Assembly (NCBI RefSeq): GCF_000741785.1
Contig: NZ_JGZP01000010.1
Location: forward strand, 80,620-144,619
Source: Bifidobacterium stellenboschense
Lineage (GTDB): Bacteria > Actinomycetota > Actinomycetes > Actinomycetales > Bifidobacteriaceae
Direction: 5' to 3'
Length of the DNA: 64,000 bases
Under the pieces are notes generated by a model. It did no database searches, was not told the origin of the DNA, and worked only from the letters and a program-made list of their open reading frames with translations. Below are positions 1 to 8,766 of the stretch, one piece after another. Positions within the stretch are counted from its first letter, which is position 1; each line of letters opens with the position of its first letter. The translations under genes and the position numbers were made by a program.

Positions 1-88
1 CCTTGAACATGACGCAATGGAACTTCAAAGGCTCCACGCGCCAATCCTCGGGAATCTCACCAATCCACGAGACGCCGCTCGACTTCAT
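1..88 (-). repeat. Intragenic direct repeat of hsdS, copy 2
   Basis: This segment is identical, base for base, to 670..757 and lies in the same orientation 669 bp away (223 codons, so in frame). It encodes the start of the second recognition domain of HsdS and may extend beyond the window edge. Equal-frame repeats like this allow half-subunit deletion or domain exchange by homologous recombination. Confidence 0.95.
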
Positions 89-769
89 CGGTGCATCGGC
101 GTCAAGCCCCTTGGTGACGGCCTCGTGGATGACGGACACCTTGTAGCGCTCCAGTACGTCAAGCTGCCGCTCGATATCCGCCACCGCCGCGTCGATGCCT
201 GCCGCCTGCGCGTCGAGGTATGCGGCGATGCGCTCCTGCTCCTCGACCGGGGGCAGAATGACGGAAACCTTGCTCAACACGGACTGGGTGATGCTATACA
301 CCTTGACGCCCATGGCATAGGAACGAAGCTGACCACGCCAGCATTCCACACGCGCCAGATAGGCAAAGTACCTGCCATCAATCATCCGATCGGGCCGGCA
401 CGTCACGGTGTGGTAACCAGCGAACACCAAATCGTCGGAATCAACATAAACGGCGTTGCCGATACCTTCCAAATCCTCAGAGGTATCCGCAAAAACCAAA
501 TCACCCCGCCGAAGCCGCGAAGAAGCGGAAACCGGAGCCAATGCCGGAGCAACATATCGGATAAGGTCATCACTCAGATGCGTGCCGGAATTAAGCTTGG
601 AATGGACCTGCCCATAACTGACGACTCTTCGCCCATCATCAGTCAAATCCGTCTTCTGGATAGGCAACCCCTTGAACATGACGCAATGGAACTTCAAAGG
701 CTCCACGCGCCAATCCTCGGGAATCTCACCAATCCACGAGACGCCGCTCGACTTCATACCGTCGCTCAT
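1..769 (-). CDS. hsdS: Type I restriction enzyme specificity subunit HsdS, 3' end off the window
   Basis: This subunit would choose the DNA target for the type I methylase and restriction complex. The reading frame starts with MSDGMKSSGV and overlaps the hsdM stop by four bases (ATGA), so the two are translationally coupled. About 256 codons are visible. They contain one target recognition domain and the usual spacer helix (ILPPVEEQERIAAYLDAQ, then LDVLERYKVSVIHEAVTKGL). A second copy of the N-terminal sequence (MKSSGVSWIGEIPEDWRVEP) then begins the second recognition domain. The two N-terminal copies are identical at DNA level over 88 bp. No hsdR is seen, and it may lie outside the window. 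Family assignment is secure from domain pattern and neighbour. The recognised sequence cannot be predicted. Confidence 0.92.
   Translation of the reverse strand, partial: MSDGMKSSGVSWIGEIPEDWRVEPLKFHCVMFKGLPIQKTDLTDDGRRVVSYGQVHSKLNSGTHLSDDLIRYVAPALAPVSASSRLRRGDLVFADTSEDLEGIGNAVYVDSDDLVFAGYHTVTCRPDRMIDGRYFAYLARVECWRGQLRSYAMGVKVYSITQSVLSKVSVILPPVEEQERIAAYLDAQAAGIDAAVADIERQLDVLERYKVSVIHEAVTKGLDADAPMKSSGVSWIGEIPEDWRVEPLKFHCVMFK
670..757 (-). repeat. Intragenic direct repeat of hsdS, copy 1
   Basis: This is the N-terminal copy of the 88-bp perfect repeat. It begins exactly at the fifth codon of hsdS (second Met) and encodes MKSSGVSWIGEIPEDWRVEP and the following nine residues. See 1..88. Confidence 0.95.
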
Positions 770-2880
770 GCGCCCAGCTCCTTGAGTTCGGCGTCGAGAC
801 GGCGTTCGAGCGCCATGAACTCGTCAAGCAGCGCGTCGGAGGATTCCGGCTCCTCGTAATGGTAGAAATACCGGCTGAACGGTATCTCCGCACCGGTCTT
901 GACGGCCTTGTCGGTCTCCTCGTCGAACCACTTGGCCTCCTTCACGTACGGGTACACCTCGCGTTCGCAATAGGATTCCACGTCCTCGCTGAGCTTGACG
1001 ATCTCCACGTCCTTGGTGGCCGGATCGTATTCGATGGAACCGTCGCGCTTCTCACGCAGCGGCGCCTCCTCGTCGCGCATGCTCATCGCGTCGATCACCT
1101 TGTCGGCTATCGACTTGCGCTGCGCGGCGGTCACCTTCGTCTTGTAGTCGGGCAGATCGGCGACCATCGCCTTGATACGCTTCGCGAATCCCTTCCAATC
1201 GAGGGTCTTCTCGTCCATCAAGTTCGCCCGCAACGCGGTCACCAGCTCGTCGAACACCGTTTCGGCCTTGCGCAGCGCCTCCAGATCACCGCGCTGCTTC
1301 GCCGTCAGATCCGCCTCGTCGATGGACTCCAGCTCCTCCAGCTTCGCCGGATTGTGGAAGTCGTCGCGCAGCTTGCCCGCGATGAGCCCGCGAATGCGTT
1401 CCTCGGTGATCTGGTAGCTGCGGCGCATCGGCTGGTAGATCGCATACTCCTTGTACAGGAACTCCTCACAGGGCAGGATATGCGAATGGTCGTTCTCCTC
1501 GAACGACTGGTACAGCCGGACGATCGCATCGATCTGTCCGTCGCTGATGTACTTGCGCTTGTTGCCCATCGAGCGCCGCATCTTCTCCCACATGCCCGTG
1601 GCGTCGATGAGCTGGACCACGCCCTTGCGTTTGGGCGCCTTGTGCTTGGACAGCACCCACACGTAGATGCCGATGCCCGTATTGTAGAACAGATCGCCGG
1701 GAAGTCCCACGATCGCCTCGACGTAATCGTTCTCCAGCATCCAACGGCGGATCTGGCTCTCCCCCGACGAGGTTCCGCCCGAGAACAACGGCGAACCGTT
1801 CGAGATGATGCACGCGCGGCCATCGTCGTCGAGCTTGTACAGGGCGTGCTGCATGAACAGCAGCTGCATGTCGCTTTTCGCCGGCAATCCCGCCGGGAAG
1901 CGGCTGTCCAGCCGCTTGTGCTCCGCGGTCACCGCGGCCTCGACGCCGTCGCCCGCGTCCTTGCCGCCCCACGGGGTGCCGAACGGCGGGTTCATCAGAA
2001 TGAGCTGCATCCGCTCGTCCGGGAAGCAATCCTCCTTCATCGTGTCCGCATGCCGGATGTTCTCGCCCTTCTGCCCCTTGATGAGCATGTCCGCGAGGCA
2101 GATGGCGTGCGTATCGGGGATCACCTCCTGCCCGAACAGGTAGATGTTCGCTTTCGGGCACACCTCGTCCAGCTGCTCCTTCGCGCATGAGAGCATGCCG
2201 CCGGTTCCGCACGCGAAATCGCCCACGTTGATGTTCCGTCCCTTGCGACGGAAATCATCGCACCCTTCGGCGAGCGCCAGACGGGTGATGAGACGCACCA
2301 CCTCGCGCGGCGTGTAGTGGTCGCCGGCCTCCGCGTTCTCGGAGAACCTGCGGATGATCTCCTCGAACATGTATCCCATGGCGACGTTGTTCACGGTCTT
2401 CGGATCGAGGTCGAGTTCGGAGAACTTGCGAACCACGCCGGTCAGTTTGGAGCCGGCGTGCATCTTCTTGATCTCCTTGTCGAATTCGAGGTCGGTGAAG
2501 ATCTCCTTGATGTTCGGCGAGAACGCGTCGATGTACGTCACGAGGTTCCGGTGCAGGCTCGCGGGTTCTGCCACGAGTTTTCCCAACGTCCATCTGCTGG
2601 TGTTGTAGAACGAGTGCCCGGACACGTTGCACAGCACCTTGTACGGCGTGTCCGCATCCTGCTCGACCAGATCGCTGACCCGGTCCCGCGTATCCGCGAG
2701 CGCACACTCCAGTCTCCGTAGGATCGTCATCGGGATGATGACGTCCCGGTACTTGTCGGGCTGGTAGGTGCCACGCAGGTTGTTCGCGATGCTGAATACC
2801 GCGTCGACCTGTCGTTTCACATCGACGTTCGCCACAGCCGCCGGCGTGGCCTCGCGGGGTTCGTCGTTTCCGTCCGTCAT
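766..2880 (-). CDS. hsdM: Type I restriction-modification DNA methyltransferase subunit HsdM
   Basis: This N6-adenine methyltransferase is the modification subunit of the type I complex. It has 704 residues, longer than classical HsdM of about 530. An N-terminal helical region (NNLRGTYQPDKYRDVIIPM, about residues 33-51) precedes YTPREVVRLI near 190. The SAM-binding motif I is DFACGTGGML near 222-231, and the catalytic motif IV is NPPFGTPW near 297-304. The C-terminal part (residues 480-704) is charged and helical, as in the longer HsdM group. A GGAGG ribosome site sits just before the ATG. It overlaps hsdS by four bases, so the two are co-transcribed. A TATAGT box at 2910-2915 could be the -10, but no good -35 is seen. 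Confidence 0.96.
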   Translation of the reverse strand: MTDGNDEPREATPAAVANVDVKRQVDAVFSIANNLRGTYQPDKYRDVIIPMTILRRLECALADTRDRVSDLVEQDADTPYKVLCNVSGHSFYNTSRWTLGKLVAEPASLHRNLVTYIDAFSPNIKEIFTDLEFDKEIKKMHAGSKLTGVVRKFSELDLDPKTVNNVAMGYMFEEIIRRFSENAEAGDHYTPREVVRLITRLALAEGCDDFRRKGRNINVGDFACGTGGMLSCAKEQLDEVCPKANIYLFGQEVIPDTHAICLADMLIKGQKGENIRHADTMKEDCFPDERMQLILMNPPFGTPWGGKDAGDGVEAAVTAEHKRLDSRFPAGLPAKSDMQLLFMQHALYKLDDDGRACIISNGSPLFSGGTSSGESQIRRWMLENDYVEAIVGLPGDLFYNTGIGIYVWVLSKHKAPKRKGVVQLIDATGMWEKMRRSMGNKRKYISDGQIDAIVRLYQSFEENDHSHILPCEEFLYKEYAIYQPMRRSYQITEERIRGLIAGKLRDDFHNPAKLEELESIDEADLTAKQRGDLEALRKAETVFDELVTALRANLMDEKTLDWKGFAKRIKAMVADLPDYKTKVTAAQRKSIADKVIDAMSMRDEEAPLREKRDGSIEYDPATKDVEIVKLSEDVESYCEREVYPYVKEAKWFDEETDKAVKTGAEIPFSRYFYHYEEPESSDALLDEFMALERRLDAELKELGA

Positions 2881-2950
2881 CGTCCTCCGTCCTTTCCAAT
2901 CGTCTTGACACTATATCGGCATGCCGCCTGATCGCGCGTGGCGCGGACAT

Positions 2951-4261
2951 TCACCGCAGGTTCTCGCCCAGCAGCCATGCGGCGTACAGGGGGATGCTCC
3001 TCAGGTCGCCGTCCACGCCGAAGTTGCGCGCGCTCAGCCGTACGGCGTAGCGCGGCCGGTATTTCGCCCGGTAGGCGACGAGGCTGCGCGCCGTCACGTT
3101 CGTTCCGGATTTGACCTCGATGGGGATGATGTCGCCGTCGCCGTCACGGGCGATGAACTCCACCTCGCCGCGATTCAGCGTCCCCCAGTAGTGCGGGGAG
3201 ACGTCCGCGGCGGTGAGCTGCTGGAGCACGTAGTTCTCGTACAGGCCGCCGCGGAACACCGAGGCCTTGTCGTCCGACGGTTCCAGGTCGGCCGGGAGCG
3301 CGTCGTATTCGCATGACAGCAGCCCGGTATCGGCCATGTAGATCTTGAACGCGGAGACGTCCTCGAACGCGCGCAGCGGCGCGACCGGCTCGCTCACCTG
3401 GGTGAGGCGCGTGATGATGCCGGCGGACACCAGCCACGACAACGCCCCCTGATACATGTTCGACCGTCCGCCCGAACGGATCGCCTTGTACTGGAACTTG
3501 TGGTTCTCCTTGGCGAGCTGCTTCGGCACGCTGTTCCACGCTTCGAGGATGCGCTGCGTCTCGCGCGGCGACGCGTATTTCGCCATGTCCGCCGTATACG
3601 CGGTGACGATGTCGCGTTGGACCGCGCGCGCGTCGTCGAGACGCTCGGATTCCGCATAGATGCCGACCGCTTCGGGCATGCCGCCGACGAGCACGTATTC
3701 GCGCACCAGCTCCATCGCCCTGTCGTGGAATCCGAACGCCCGATCCGGCGTGCGGTACGCTTCGCGGATATCCGACGCGAGCCGCTCCTCCCCCTTCGCC
3801 CACAGGAACTCCTCGAAGTCCATCGGATGCAGGGTGAGCATGTCCACCTTGCCCACGGGGAACGAGTACCGGCTGCGGTTCACCTTGACGCCGAGCAGGC
3901 TGCCGGCGGCGATCACATGGTATTGGGGCGCGTCATCGCAGAAGTATTTGAGACTCGTCAACGCGCGTTCGCACAATTGGACCTCGTCGAGCACGATCAG
4001 CGTCCGCTGCGGGTCGATGCGCATCCGCAGCAGCGTCTCCAACCCATGCACGATGTCCGCGGGGGCGATGGAATCCCCGAACACCGCGGCGGCGCGTTGT
4101 TCGCGGGAGAAATCCACGTAGGCCATGGAATCGAAGGAACGACGCGCGAAATGCGTGATGGCGTAGGTCTTGCCCACCTGACGCGCGCCAAGCAGAATCA
4201 GCGGCTTGCGCCGTGCGGAACGTTTCCACTGTTCCAGTCTGTCGTCGATGATTCGCCGCAT
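2951..4261 (-). CDS. AAA_14/DUF4143 family ATPase
   Basis: This protein has an N-terminal P-loop ATPase domain (LLGARQVGKTY as Walker A, IVLDEVQLCERAL as Walker B) and a C-terminal DUF4143 domain with a nuclease-like fold signature (EVEFIARDGDGDIIPIEVKSG). The family is widespread in bacteria and archaea and its function is not well defined. A role in DNA transactions or defence is only a guess from the PD-D/ExK-like C-terminus and from lying 70 bp upstream of hsdM. A longer frame opens at a TTG at 4294, but that codon lies inside the promoter inverted repeat. The ATG at 4261 has a GGGAGAGG ribosome site five bases upstream, so this start (436 residues) is preferred. Expression is probably controlled by the operator at 4283..4360. 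Confidence 0.85.
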   Translation of the reverse strand: MRRIIDDRLEQWKRSARRKPLILLGARQVGKTYAITHFARRSFDSMAYVDFSREQRAAAVFGDSIAPADIVHGLETLLRMRIDPQRTLIVLDEVQLCERALTSLKYFCDDAPQYHVIAAGSLLGVKVNRSRYSFPVGKVDMLTLHPMDFEEFLWAKGEERLASDIREAYRTPDRAFGFHDRAMELVREYVLVGGMPEAVGIYAESERLDDARAVQRDIVTAYTADMAKYASPRETQRILEAWNSVPKQLAKENHKFQYKAIRSGGRSNMYQGALSWLVSAGIITRLTQVSEPVAPLRAFEDVSAFKIYMADTGLLSCEYDALPADLEPSDDKASVFRGGLYENYVLQQLTAADVSPHYWGTLNRGEVEFIARDGDGDIIPIEVKSGTNVTARSLVAYRAKYRPRYAVRLSARNFGVDGDLRSIPLYAAWLLGENLR

Positions 4262-4282
4262 CGTCGCCTCTCCCATCCAATC

Positions 4283-4360
4283 GGTTGTTGTCAAAAGTGT
4301 ATCAACTCAACACTTTTAACATGTTAAAAGTGTAGTGATTGCACACTTTTGACAACAACC
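4283..4360. promoter_or_regulatory. Nested concentric inverted-repeat operator upstream of the AAA_14 gene
   Basis: A perfect 24-bp palindrome at 4310..4333 (half ACACTTTTAACA) is enclosed by a perfect 18-bp inverted repeat, 4283..4300 and 4343..4360 (GGTTGTTGTCAAAAGTGT and its complement). Both are centred exactly at 4321.5. The octamer AAAAGTGT/ACACTTTT therefore occurs four times at 17, 16 and 17-bp steps. The short stretches in between are not symmetric. On the minus strand, TTAACA then 17 bp then TGATAC is a possible promoter whose -35 lies inside the palindrome. This is most likely a multi-site repressor operator. A hairpin role is also possible. Confidence 0.75.
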
Positions 4361-4381
4361 GCCGCGCGGGGAGGCCGGAAC

Positions 4382-4456
4382 CTAGCGCAGCACGCCTTCG
4401 ATCATGCGGGTGATGAGCGCGGTGTAGCTCACGCCGGTCGCGTCCCACGCCTGCGG
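4382..4456 (-). pseudogene. Relic of the ddl 3' end
   Basis: These 75 bases match 9087..9161, the last codons and stop of ddl, with one mismatch in the first 71 bp and two overall. Read on the minus strand it ends in TALITRMIEGVLR and a stop. Upstream of the match the sequence is unrelated, so only about 24 codons survive and no start exists. Together with the intact ddl it brackets the ABC transporter operon in direct orientation. That suggests the operon arrived, or was displaced, by an event that duplicated the ddl terminus. Confidence 0.85.
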
Positions 4457-4488
4457 CCGCCGGCGGTGCGGTCACCGCCGTACCGCGC

Positions 4489-5724
4489 TCAGCAGGCGAG
4501 CGCGGCGACGGGACGCGGCGTGACGACCACCTCGTCGCCGACGGCGAGACCGGCCGGCAGCTCGTTCGCGGGCAGCTGCACGGTGACCTTGAGCTGTTCG
4601 CCCTTGTTCCAATGCTGGTATTCGCCGCTGGAGATCTCGCAGTCGACGCGGGCCACGGCACCGAGGAAGTGGATCACCTCGACGCGGGCGCGCTCGCCGG
4701 CCGCGGACGCGGCCTCGCCGGCGCGCACGAGCGCGATGTTCTCCGGGCGCACGAGCACGGCCACCGGATCGCCTTGCTTCGAACCGGGCAGCAGCGGCAC
4801 GCGCTGGCCGAACACGACCGCCTCCTCGCCGTCGGAGGCGCCGGGCAGGCGGTTCGTCAGGCCGATGAACGTAGCCACGTATTCGGTGGCGGGACGCTGG
4901 TAGAGGTCCTGCGGCGCGGCGATCTGTTCGATGCGGCCGTGGTTCATCACGCCGATGCGGTCGGCGACGGCGAGCGCCTCCTCCTGATCGTGCGTGACGA
5001 ACACGGTGGTGGTGCCGGTGTCGAGCTGGATGCGGCGGATCTCGTCGCGCAGCTGGACGCGCACCTTCGCGTCGAGCGCGGAGAGCGGCTCGTCGAGCAG
5101 GAGCACGCGCGGCTTGATGGCGAGTGCGCGGGCGAGCGCCACGCGCTGCTGCTGGCCGCCGGACATCTGCTGGGTGAACTTGTTCGCCTGGTCGGCGAGG
5201 CCGACGAGTTCGAGCTGCTCCATGGCGACGCGGCGGCGCTCCTCACGCCCGATGCCGCGCACTTCGAGGCCGAATTCGACGTTCTCGACGGCGGTCATGT
5301 GCGGGAACAGCGAGTACGCCTGGAACACCATCGACATGCCGCGCTTGTTGACGGGCACGCCGGTGACGTCCTGTCCGCCGACGAGGATGCGGCCGCCCTG
5401 GATGTCCTCAAGGCCGGCGAGGGAGCGCAGCGCGGTGGATTTGCCGCAGCCGGAGCCGCCGAGCAGCACGACCATTTCGCCGGGCTTGATGTCGAGGTTG
5501 AAGTCGTCGAGCGCGTGCACGGTGGAGCCGGGGTAGATCTTGACGACGTCCTGCATCCGGATGCCGCCGCCGCGGGTGGCGGAATCCTTGAGCAGGGCCT
5601 TGGCGGCTTTGGTCACGTCCTTGCCGCGCACGCCTTCGAGCGTGGCGGTCGGATCGTTCTTGAACTCGTGTTCGGCCTGCTTGGCGCCGCCGGCCGTGAC
5701 GTTGTTCTGTTGCGCGAGAGACAT
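4489..5724 (-). CDS. ABC transporter ATP-binding protein (PotA-like)
   Basis: This cytoplasmic ATPase powers the importer encoded upstream. It has 411 residues. About 55 poorly conserved N-terminal residues precede the nucleotide-binding domain, with Walker A GGSGCGKST, Q-loop VFQAYSLFP, signature MSGGQQQRVALARAL, Walker B VLLLDEPLSALD and switch histidine FVTHDQEEA. A TOBE-type C-terminal domain follows. The layout matches the polyamine/iron/2-aminoethylphosphonate branch of importers. It starts six bases after the second permease gene, so it is the last gene of a four-gene operon. The N-terminal extension is unusual for the family. The substrate cannot be fixed from sequence. Confidence 0.93.
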   Translation of the reverse strand: MSLAQQNNVTAGGAKQAEHEFKNDPTATLEGVRGKDVTKAAKALLKDSATRGGGIRMQDVVKIYPGSTVHALDDFNLDIKPGEMVVLLGGSGCGKSTALRSLAGLEDIQGGRILVGGQDVTGVPVNKRGMSMVFQAYSLFPHMTAVENVEFGLEVRGIGREERRRVAMEQLELVGLADQANKFTQQMSGGQQQRVALARALAIKPRVLLLDEPLSALDAKVRVQLRDEIRRIQLDTGTTTVFVTHDQEEALAVADRIGVMNHGRIEQIAAPQDLYQRPATEYVATFIGLTNRLPGASDGEEAVVFGQRVPLLPGSKQGDPVAVLVRPENIALVRAGEAASAAGERARVEVIHFLGAVARVDCEISSGEYQHWNKGEQLKVTVQLPANELPAGLAVGDEVVVTPRPVAALAC

Positions 5725-5730
5725 AATCGG

Positions 5731-6618
5731 TTACTTGCCTTCCTTGGTTTCGCCCGTGCGCGTCCGTCCGATGTGTTCGGAGATGAGGTCGAGCGCGATG
5801 AGCAGCACCACGCCGAACAGCAACGCGAGCAGCGACATGGCGGTGGAGATCTGGGAGTTGGATTGGCCGAGCTGGTAGAGCGCGACCTGCAGGTTCATGC
5901 GGCCGAGCAGCGAGGCGACGGTGTATTCGCCCAGCACCACGGCGATGGAGATGAAGCTGGCGGACAGGATCGACTGCCACAGGTTCGGGATGATGACGCG
6001 GAAGAACACCTTCGGCCAGGAGGCGCCGAGCGAACGGGACGCTTCGACGAGGGTCTTCACGTCGATGGAGTTGAGGCCGACGGCGATGGCGCGGAAGGCG
6101 AACGGCATGACGAGCACGACGTAGGCGAAGCACAGCCAGATCGGGTTGGTGTCGAGCACGGCGGAGCTCAGCCAGCGGTAGATGGGGCCGAGGCCGACGA
6201 CGAGCACGATGGCGGGGATGGTCAGCGGCAGCGTGGCGATCCATTCGATGGCGCGTTCGAGCGCCTTGGAGCGGATGTGCACGATCACCATGGTGGGCAC
6301 CATGAGCAGCAGCATGAGCACGACGGTCACGACGCACAGGCCGAGCGAGGCGCCGAGTCCCTGCCACAGGACGGTCAGGTCGGCGCCGAGCGATTCGCCG
6401 TTGCCGGTGAAGATCGCGATCCACGGCGCCGCGGACCAGCGTCCGGACAGCGGGTGGCGCAGCGTGAAGACGAGCATGGAGATGAGCGGCACGAACAGGA
6501 ACGCCAAGGTGACGAACAGGATGACGAACTTGATGACGCCCTGCCTGCGCACGCGGGCGGCGCGCAGTTGCGGCGGGCGGTTCGACGCCGCGACGGTTTC
6601 GGTGGTGTTCACTGCCAA
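5731..6618 (-). CDS. ABC transporter permease (PotC-like, second permease)
   Basis: This inner-membrane permease has 295 residues and about six transmembrane helices. The first is FVILFVTLAFLFVPLISMLVF, near residues 32-52. The EAA coupling loop is VEASRSLGASWPKVFFRVIIPNL. It belongs to the binding-protein-dependent transport family and pairs with the permease at 6609..7541. Their genes overlap by 10 bp, which implies coupled translation. The type suggests import of polyamines, phosphonates or similar small cations or anions. This is a family-level inference. Confidence 0.92.
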   Translation of the reverse strand: MAVNTTETVAASNRPPQLRAARVRRQGVIKFVILFVTLAFLFVPLISMLVFTLRHPLSGRWSAAPWIAIFTGNGESLGADLTVLWQGLGASLGLCVVTVVLMLLLMVPTMVIVHIRSKALERAIEWIATLPLTIPAIVLVVGLGPIYRWLSSAVLDTNPIWLCFAYVVLVMPFAFRAIAVGLNSIDVKTLVEASRSLGASWPKVFFRVIIPNLWQSILSASFISIAVVLGEYTVASLLGRMNLQVALYQLGQSNSQISTAMSLLALLFGVVLLIALDLISEHIGRTRTGETKEGK

Positions 6619-7541
6619 CGTCCGGCCCTCTTTTCCACGGCGTGGCTCAACAGCATGACGATGGCCACGACGATGATCATTGCGAATGCCAGCACTTGGG
6701 CGAATCCCTGCTGGTTAGGATCCATCTCGTTGCGCATCGCGCCCTGGATCATCAGCGGCACGAGGATCGAACGCTGCGAGAACAGGGCCGCGGCGGTCGC
6801 GTACGCGGAGAACGCGGAGGCGAACAGCAGCAGGAACGCGGAGATGAAACGGGGGGTGAGGATCGGCAGGGCGATGCGCGTCCAGTACTGGAACGTGTTG
6901 CCGCCAAGCGACTCGCACGCCTCACGCCACTGCGGTCGGATCGAATCGACGGCCGGCAGGAAGATGATGATCATCAGCGGGATCTGGAAGTAGCAGTACA
7001 CTGTCACGAGGCCCGGCAGGGAGCTCAGCCAGTTCGGGTTGACGGTCAGTCCGGTCACCTGTTTGATGAGCATCGTGCCGATGCCGTTGATGCCGATCGT
7101 CGCGATGAACGCGAAAGCGAGCATCACGCCGCCGAACTGGGCGAGCACGGAGGAGATCGCGGAGACCATGCGGCGCAGCAGGCCGTTCGGCTTCGAGCCG
7201 ATGACGAGCGCGTAGGAGGCGAGGCCGCCGACCACCGCGCCGATCACGGAGGACGCGATGGACACGATGATGGAGGTGACGAACGCGGAGACGGTGTTCG
7301 GCTCGAACAGCTTGGCGAAGTTGGCGAACGTGAAGCCGCCGTCACGGGTCTGGAACGCGCCGACGACCACGATGACGGTCGGGGCGAGCAGGAAGCACGC
7401 GGTGTACGCGAAGAACGGGATCGTCACCGCGAAGGTGCCGAGCTCCTTGCGATGCCTCGCGAGCGCGGAGGAGGAGGAAGTAGCGGACGGGCCCGCGACC
7501 TTGCCGGCGACGGGCCCGTTCTGTGCGATTGCTGCGGTCAT
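6609..7541 (-). CDS. ABC transporter permease (PotB-like, first permease)
   Basis: This inner-membrane permease has 310 residues. A Ser/Ala-rich cytoplasmic N-terminus of about 30 residues is followed by some six hydrophobic helices. The EAA loop is REACESLGGNTFQYWTRIALP. It forms a heterodimer with the product of 5731..6618 and receives substrate from the lipoprotein encoded upstream. It lies 39 bp downstream of the binding-protein gene in the same operon. Confidence 0.92.
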   Translation of the reverse strand: MTAAIAQNGPVAGKVAGPSATSSSSALARHRKELGTFAVTIPFFAYTACFLLAPTVIVVVGAFQTRDGGFTFANFAKLFEPNTVSAFVTSIIVSIASSVIGAVVGGLASYALVIGSKPNGLLRRMVSAISSVLAQFGGVMLAFAFIATIGINGIGTMLIKQVTGLTVNPNWLSSLPGLVTVYCYFQIPLMIIIFLPAVDSIRPQWREACESLGGNTFQYWTRIALPILTPRFISAFLLLFASAFSAYATAAALFSQRSILVPLMIQGAMRNEMDPNQQGFAQVLAFAMIIVVAIVMLLSHAVEKRAGRWQ

Positions 7542-7580
7542 GGGGTGTGTGTCCCTTAACGCTGCGGTTGTGCGGTCGGC

Positions 7581-8747
7581 TCAGTTGCCGATCGTCTTGT
7601 CCCAGTTGTTCTGGAGCCAGTCGGTGATGCGGGTGGCATCATCGTTGGTGTAGCTGACCGGCTTGCCTTCGATGGTGATGGCGTCCTTGAGGGTCGCCTT
7701 GTCGACGGTGCCGTCCTGCTTCATCGAGTCGAGCAGCACCGGGTTGGCGCCGCCCTTGAACCACAGGTTCTGGGCTTCGGCGGTGTACAGGTACTCCTCC
7801 CACAGGCGGGCGGCGGCCGGGTGCGGCGCGTCCTTGTTGATGGCCTGGTTGTAGTAGCTGACGACCTGCGCCTTCGGGAAGGTCTTGTACTCCCAGTTGA
7901 CGCCCTTGCTCTTCAGCTCCTTCTTGTAGGAGGCCTGGTTGTAGGTCCAATCCATGACGACGCCGGTCTGGCCGGAATCGATGGTGCCGTTGGTCACGTC
8001 GACGGTGGTGAGGTTGCCGGCGTCCTTGAGCTTCTTGAAGAAGTCGAGGCCGGGCTGGACGTTCTTGATGTCGCCGCCGGCCAGCTGGTTGACCATCAGG
8101 TAGCCGTTGAAGGCGGCGCCGGCCTCGGCGGGCTTGCCGTTGAGGGCGACGGTGCCGGCGAACTTCGGGTCGAGCAGGTCGTTGAGGGACTTGATCTCGC
8201 CGTACTTGTCCTTGTTCCAGCCGATCGACATGATGCCGGTGTAGTCGGCGTAGTAGGCGCCGTTCGCGTCCTTGTTCTCGTCCGGAATCTTGTCCCACGC
8301 CTGCACCTTGTACGGGGCGAAGGAGTCGGTGGAGGTGGCGGCGATCTGCTGGCCGAGGTCGAAGATGTCCGGCGCGGCGTCGGTGCCCTTGTTGGTCTTG
8401 GCGGCGTCGAGCTCCTCCTTGGAGGAGGCGTTCGGGTTGAGCTCGGTGATCTTGATCTTCGGGTACTTCTTCTTGAACGTGGAGATGACCTCGCCGTAGT
8501 TGGACCAGTCGTGCGGCAGGGCGATGACGTTCAGCGCGCCCTCCTTCTCGGCGGCCTTGACGAGGTCGTCCATCGTGCCGAAATCGGCGAGGGAGGTGGC
8601 CTTGGCGGACTTCTGGTCGACGGTGACGGACTTGCCGGTGGAGCCGGAGTCGTTGCTGGAGGAGGCGTTCGACGAACCGCAGGCGGCCATCGAGAACGCG
8701 AGCACGGTGGCGATGGCGCCAGCCGCGATCTTACGCAGGTTCTTCAT
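7581..8747 (-). CDS. ABC transporter substrate-binding lipoprotein
   Basis: This is the extracellular solute receptor of the operon, anchored by lipid. The signal peptide MKNLRKIAAGAIATVLAFSM ends in the lipobox MAAC-GSS, followed by a Ser/Asn linker and a type 2 periplasmic-binding fold (PotD/AfuA-like) to residue 388. An in-frame TTG lies six codons upstream. The ATG at 8747 is preferred because AAAGGA sits seven bases before it and the signal peptide then starts normally. It is the first gene of the operon and probably the most highly expressed. The ligand is unknown. Polyamine, iron or aminoethylphosphonate are the usual ligands of this clan. Confidence 0.92.
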   Translation of the reverse strand: MKNLRKIAAGAIATVLAFSMAACGSSNASSSNDSGSTGKSVTVDQKSAKATSLADFGTMDDLVKAAEKEGALNVIALPHDWSNYGEVISTFKKKYPKIKITELNPNASSKEELDAAKTNKGTDAAPDIFDLGQQIAATSTDSFAPYKVQAWDKIPDENKDANGAYYADYTGIMSIGWNKDKYGEIKSLNDLLDPKFAGTVALNGKPAEAGAAFNGYLMVNQLAGGDIKNVQPGLDFFKKLKDAGNLTTVDVTNGTIDSGQTGVVMDWTYNQASYKKELKSKGVNWEYKTFPKAQVVSYYNQAINKDAPHPAAARLWEEYLYTAEAQNLWFKGGANPVLLDSMKQDGTVDKATLKDAITIEGKPVSYTNDDATRITDWLQNNWDKTIGN

Positions 8748-8766
8748 GGATGTTCCTTTACTCAAC

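Noticed and set aside
17..859. Plus-strand open frame of 280 codons at the left end
   Set aside because: It is antisense to hsdS, whose protein matches a known family on the minus strand and is coupled to hsdM.
1..4360. Complete new defence island
   Set aside because: Only a standard type I modification/specificity pair and one AAA_14 ATPase are visible. No restriction subunit or other defence gene lies in the window.
4612..6993. Plus-strand open frame of 793 codons across the transporter genes
   Set aside because: It is antisense to three clear ABC genes. Its composition (Asp/Glu/Arg/His-rich) is what GC-rich antisense frames give.
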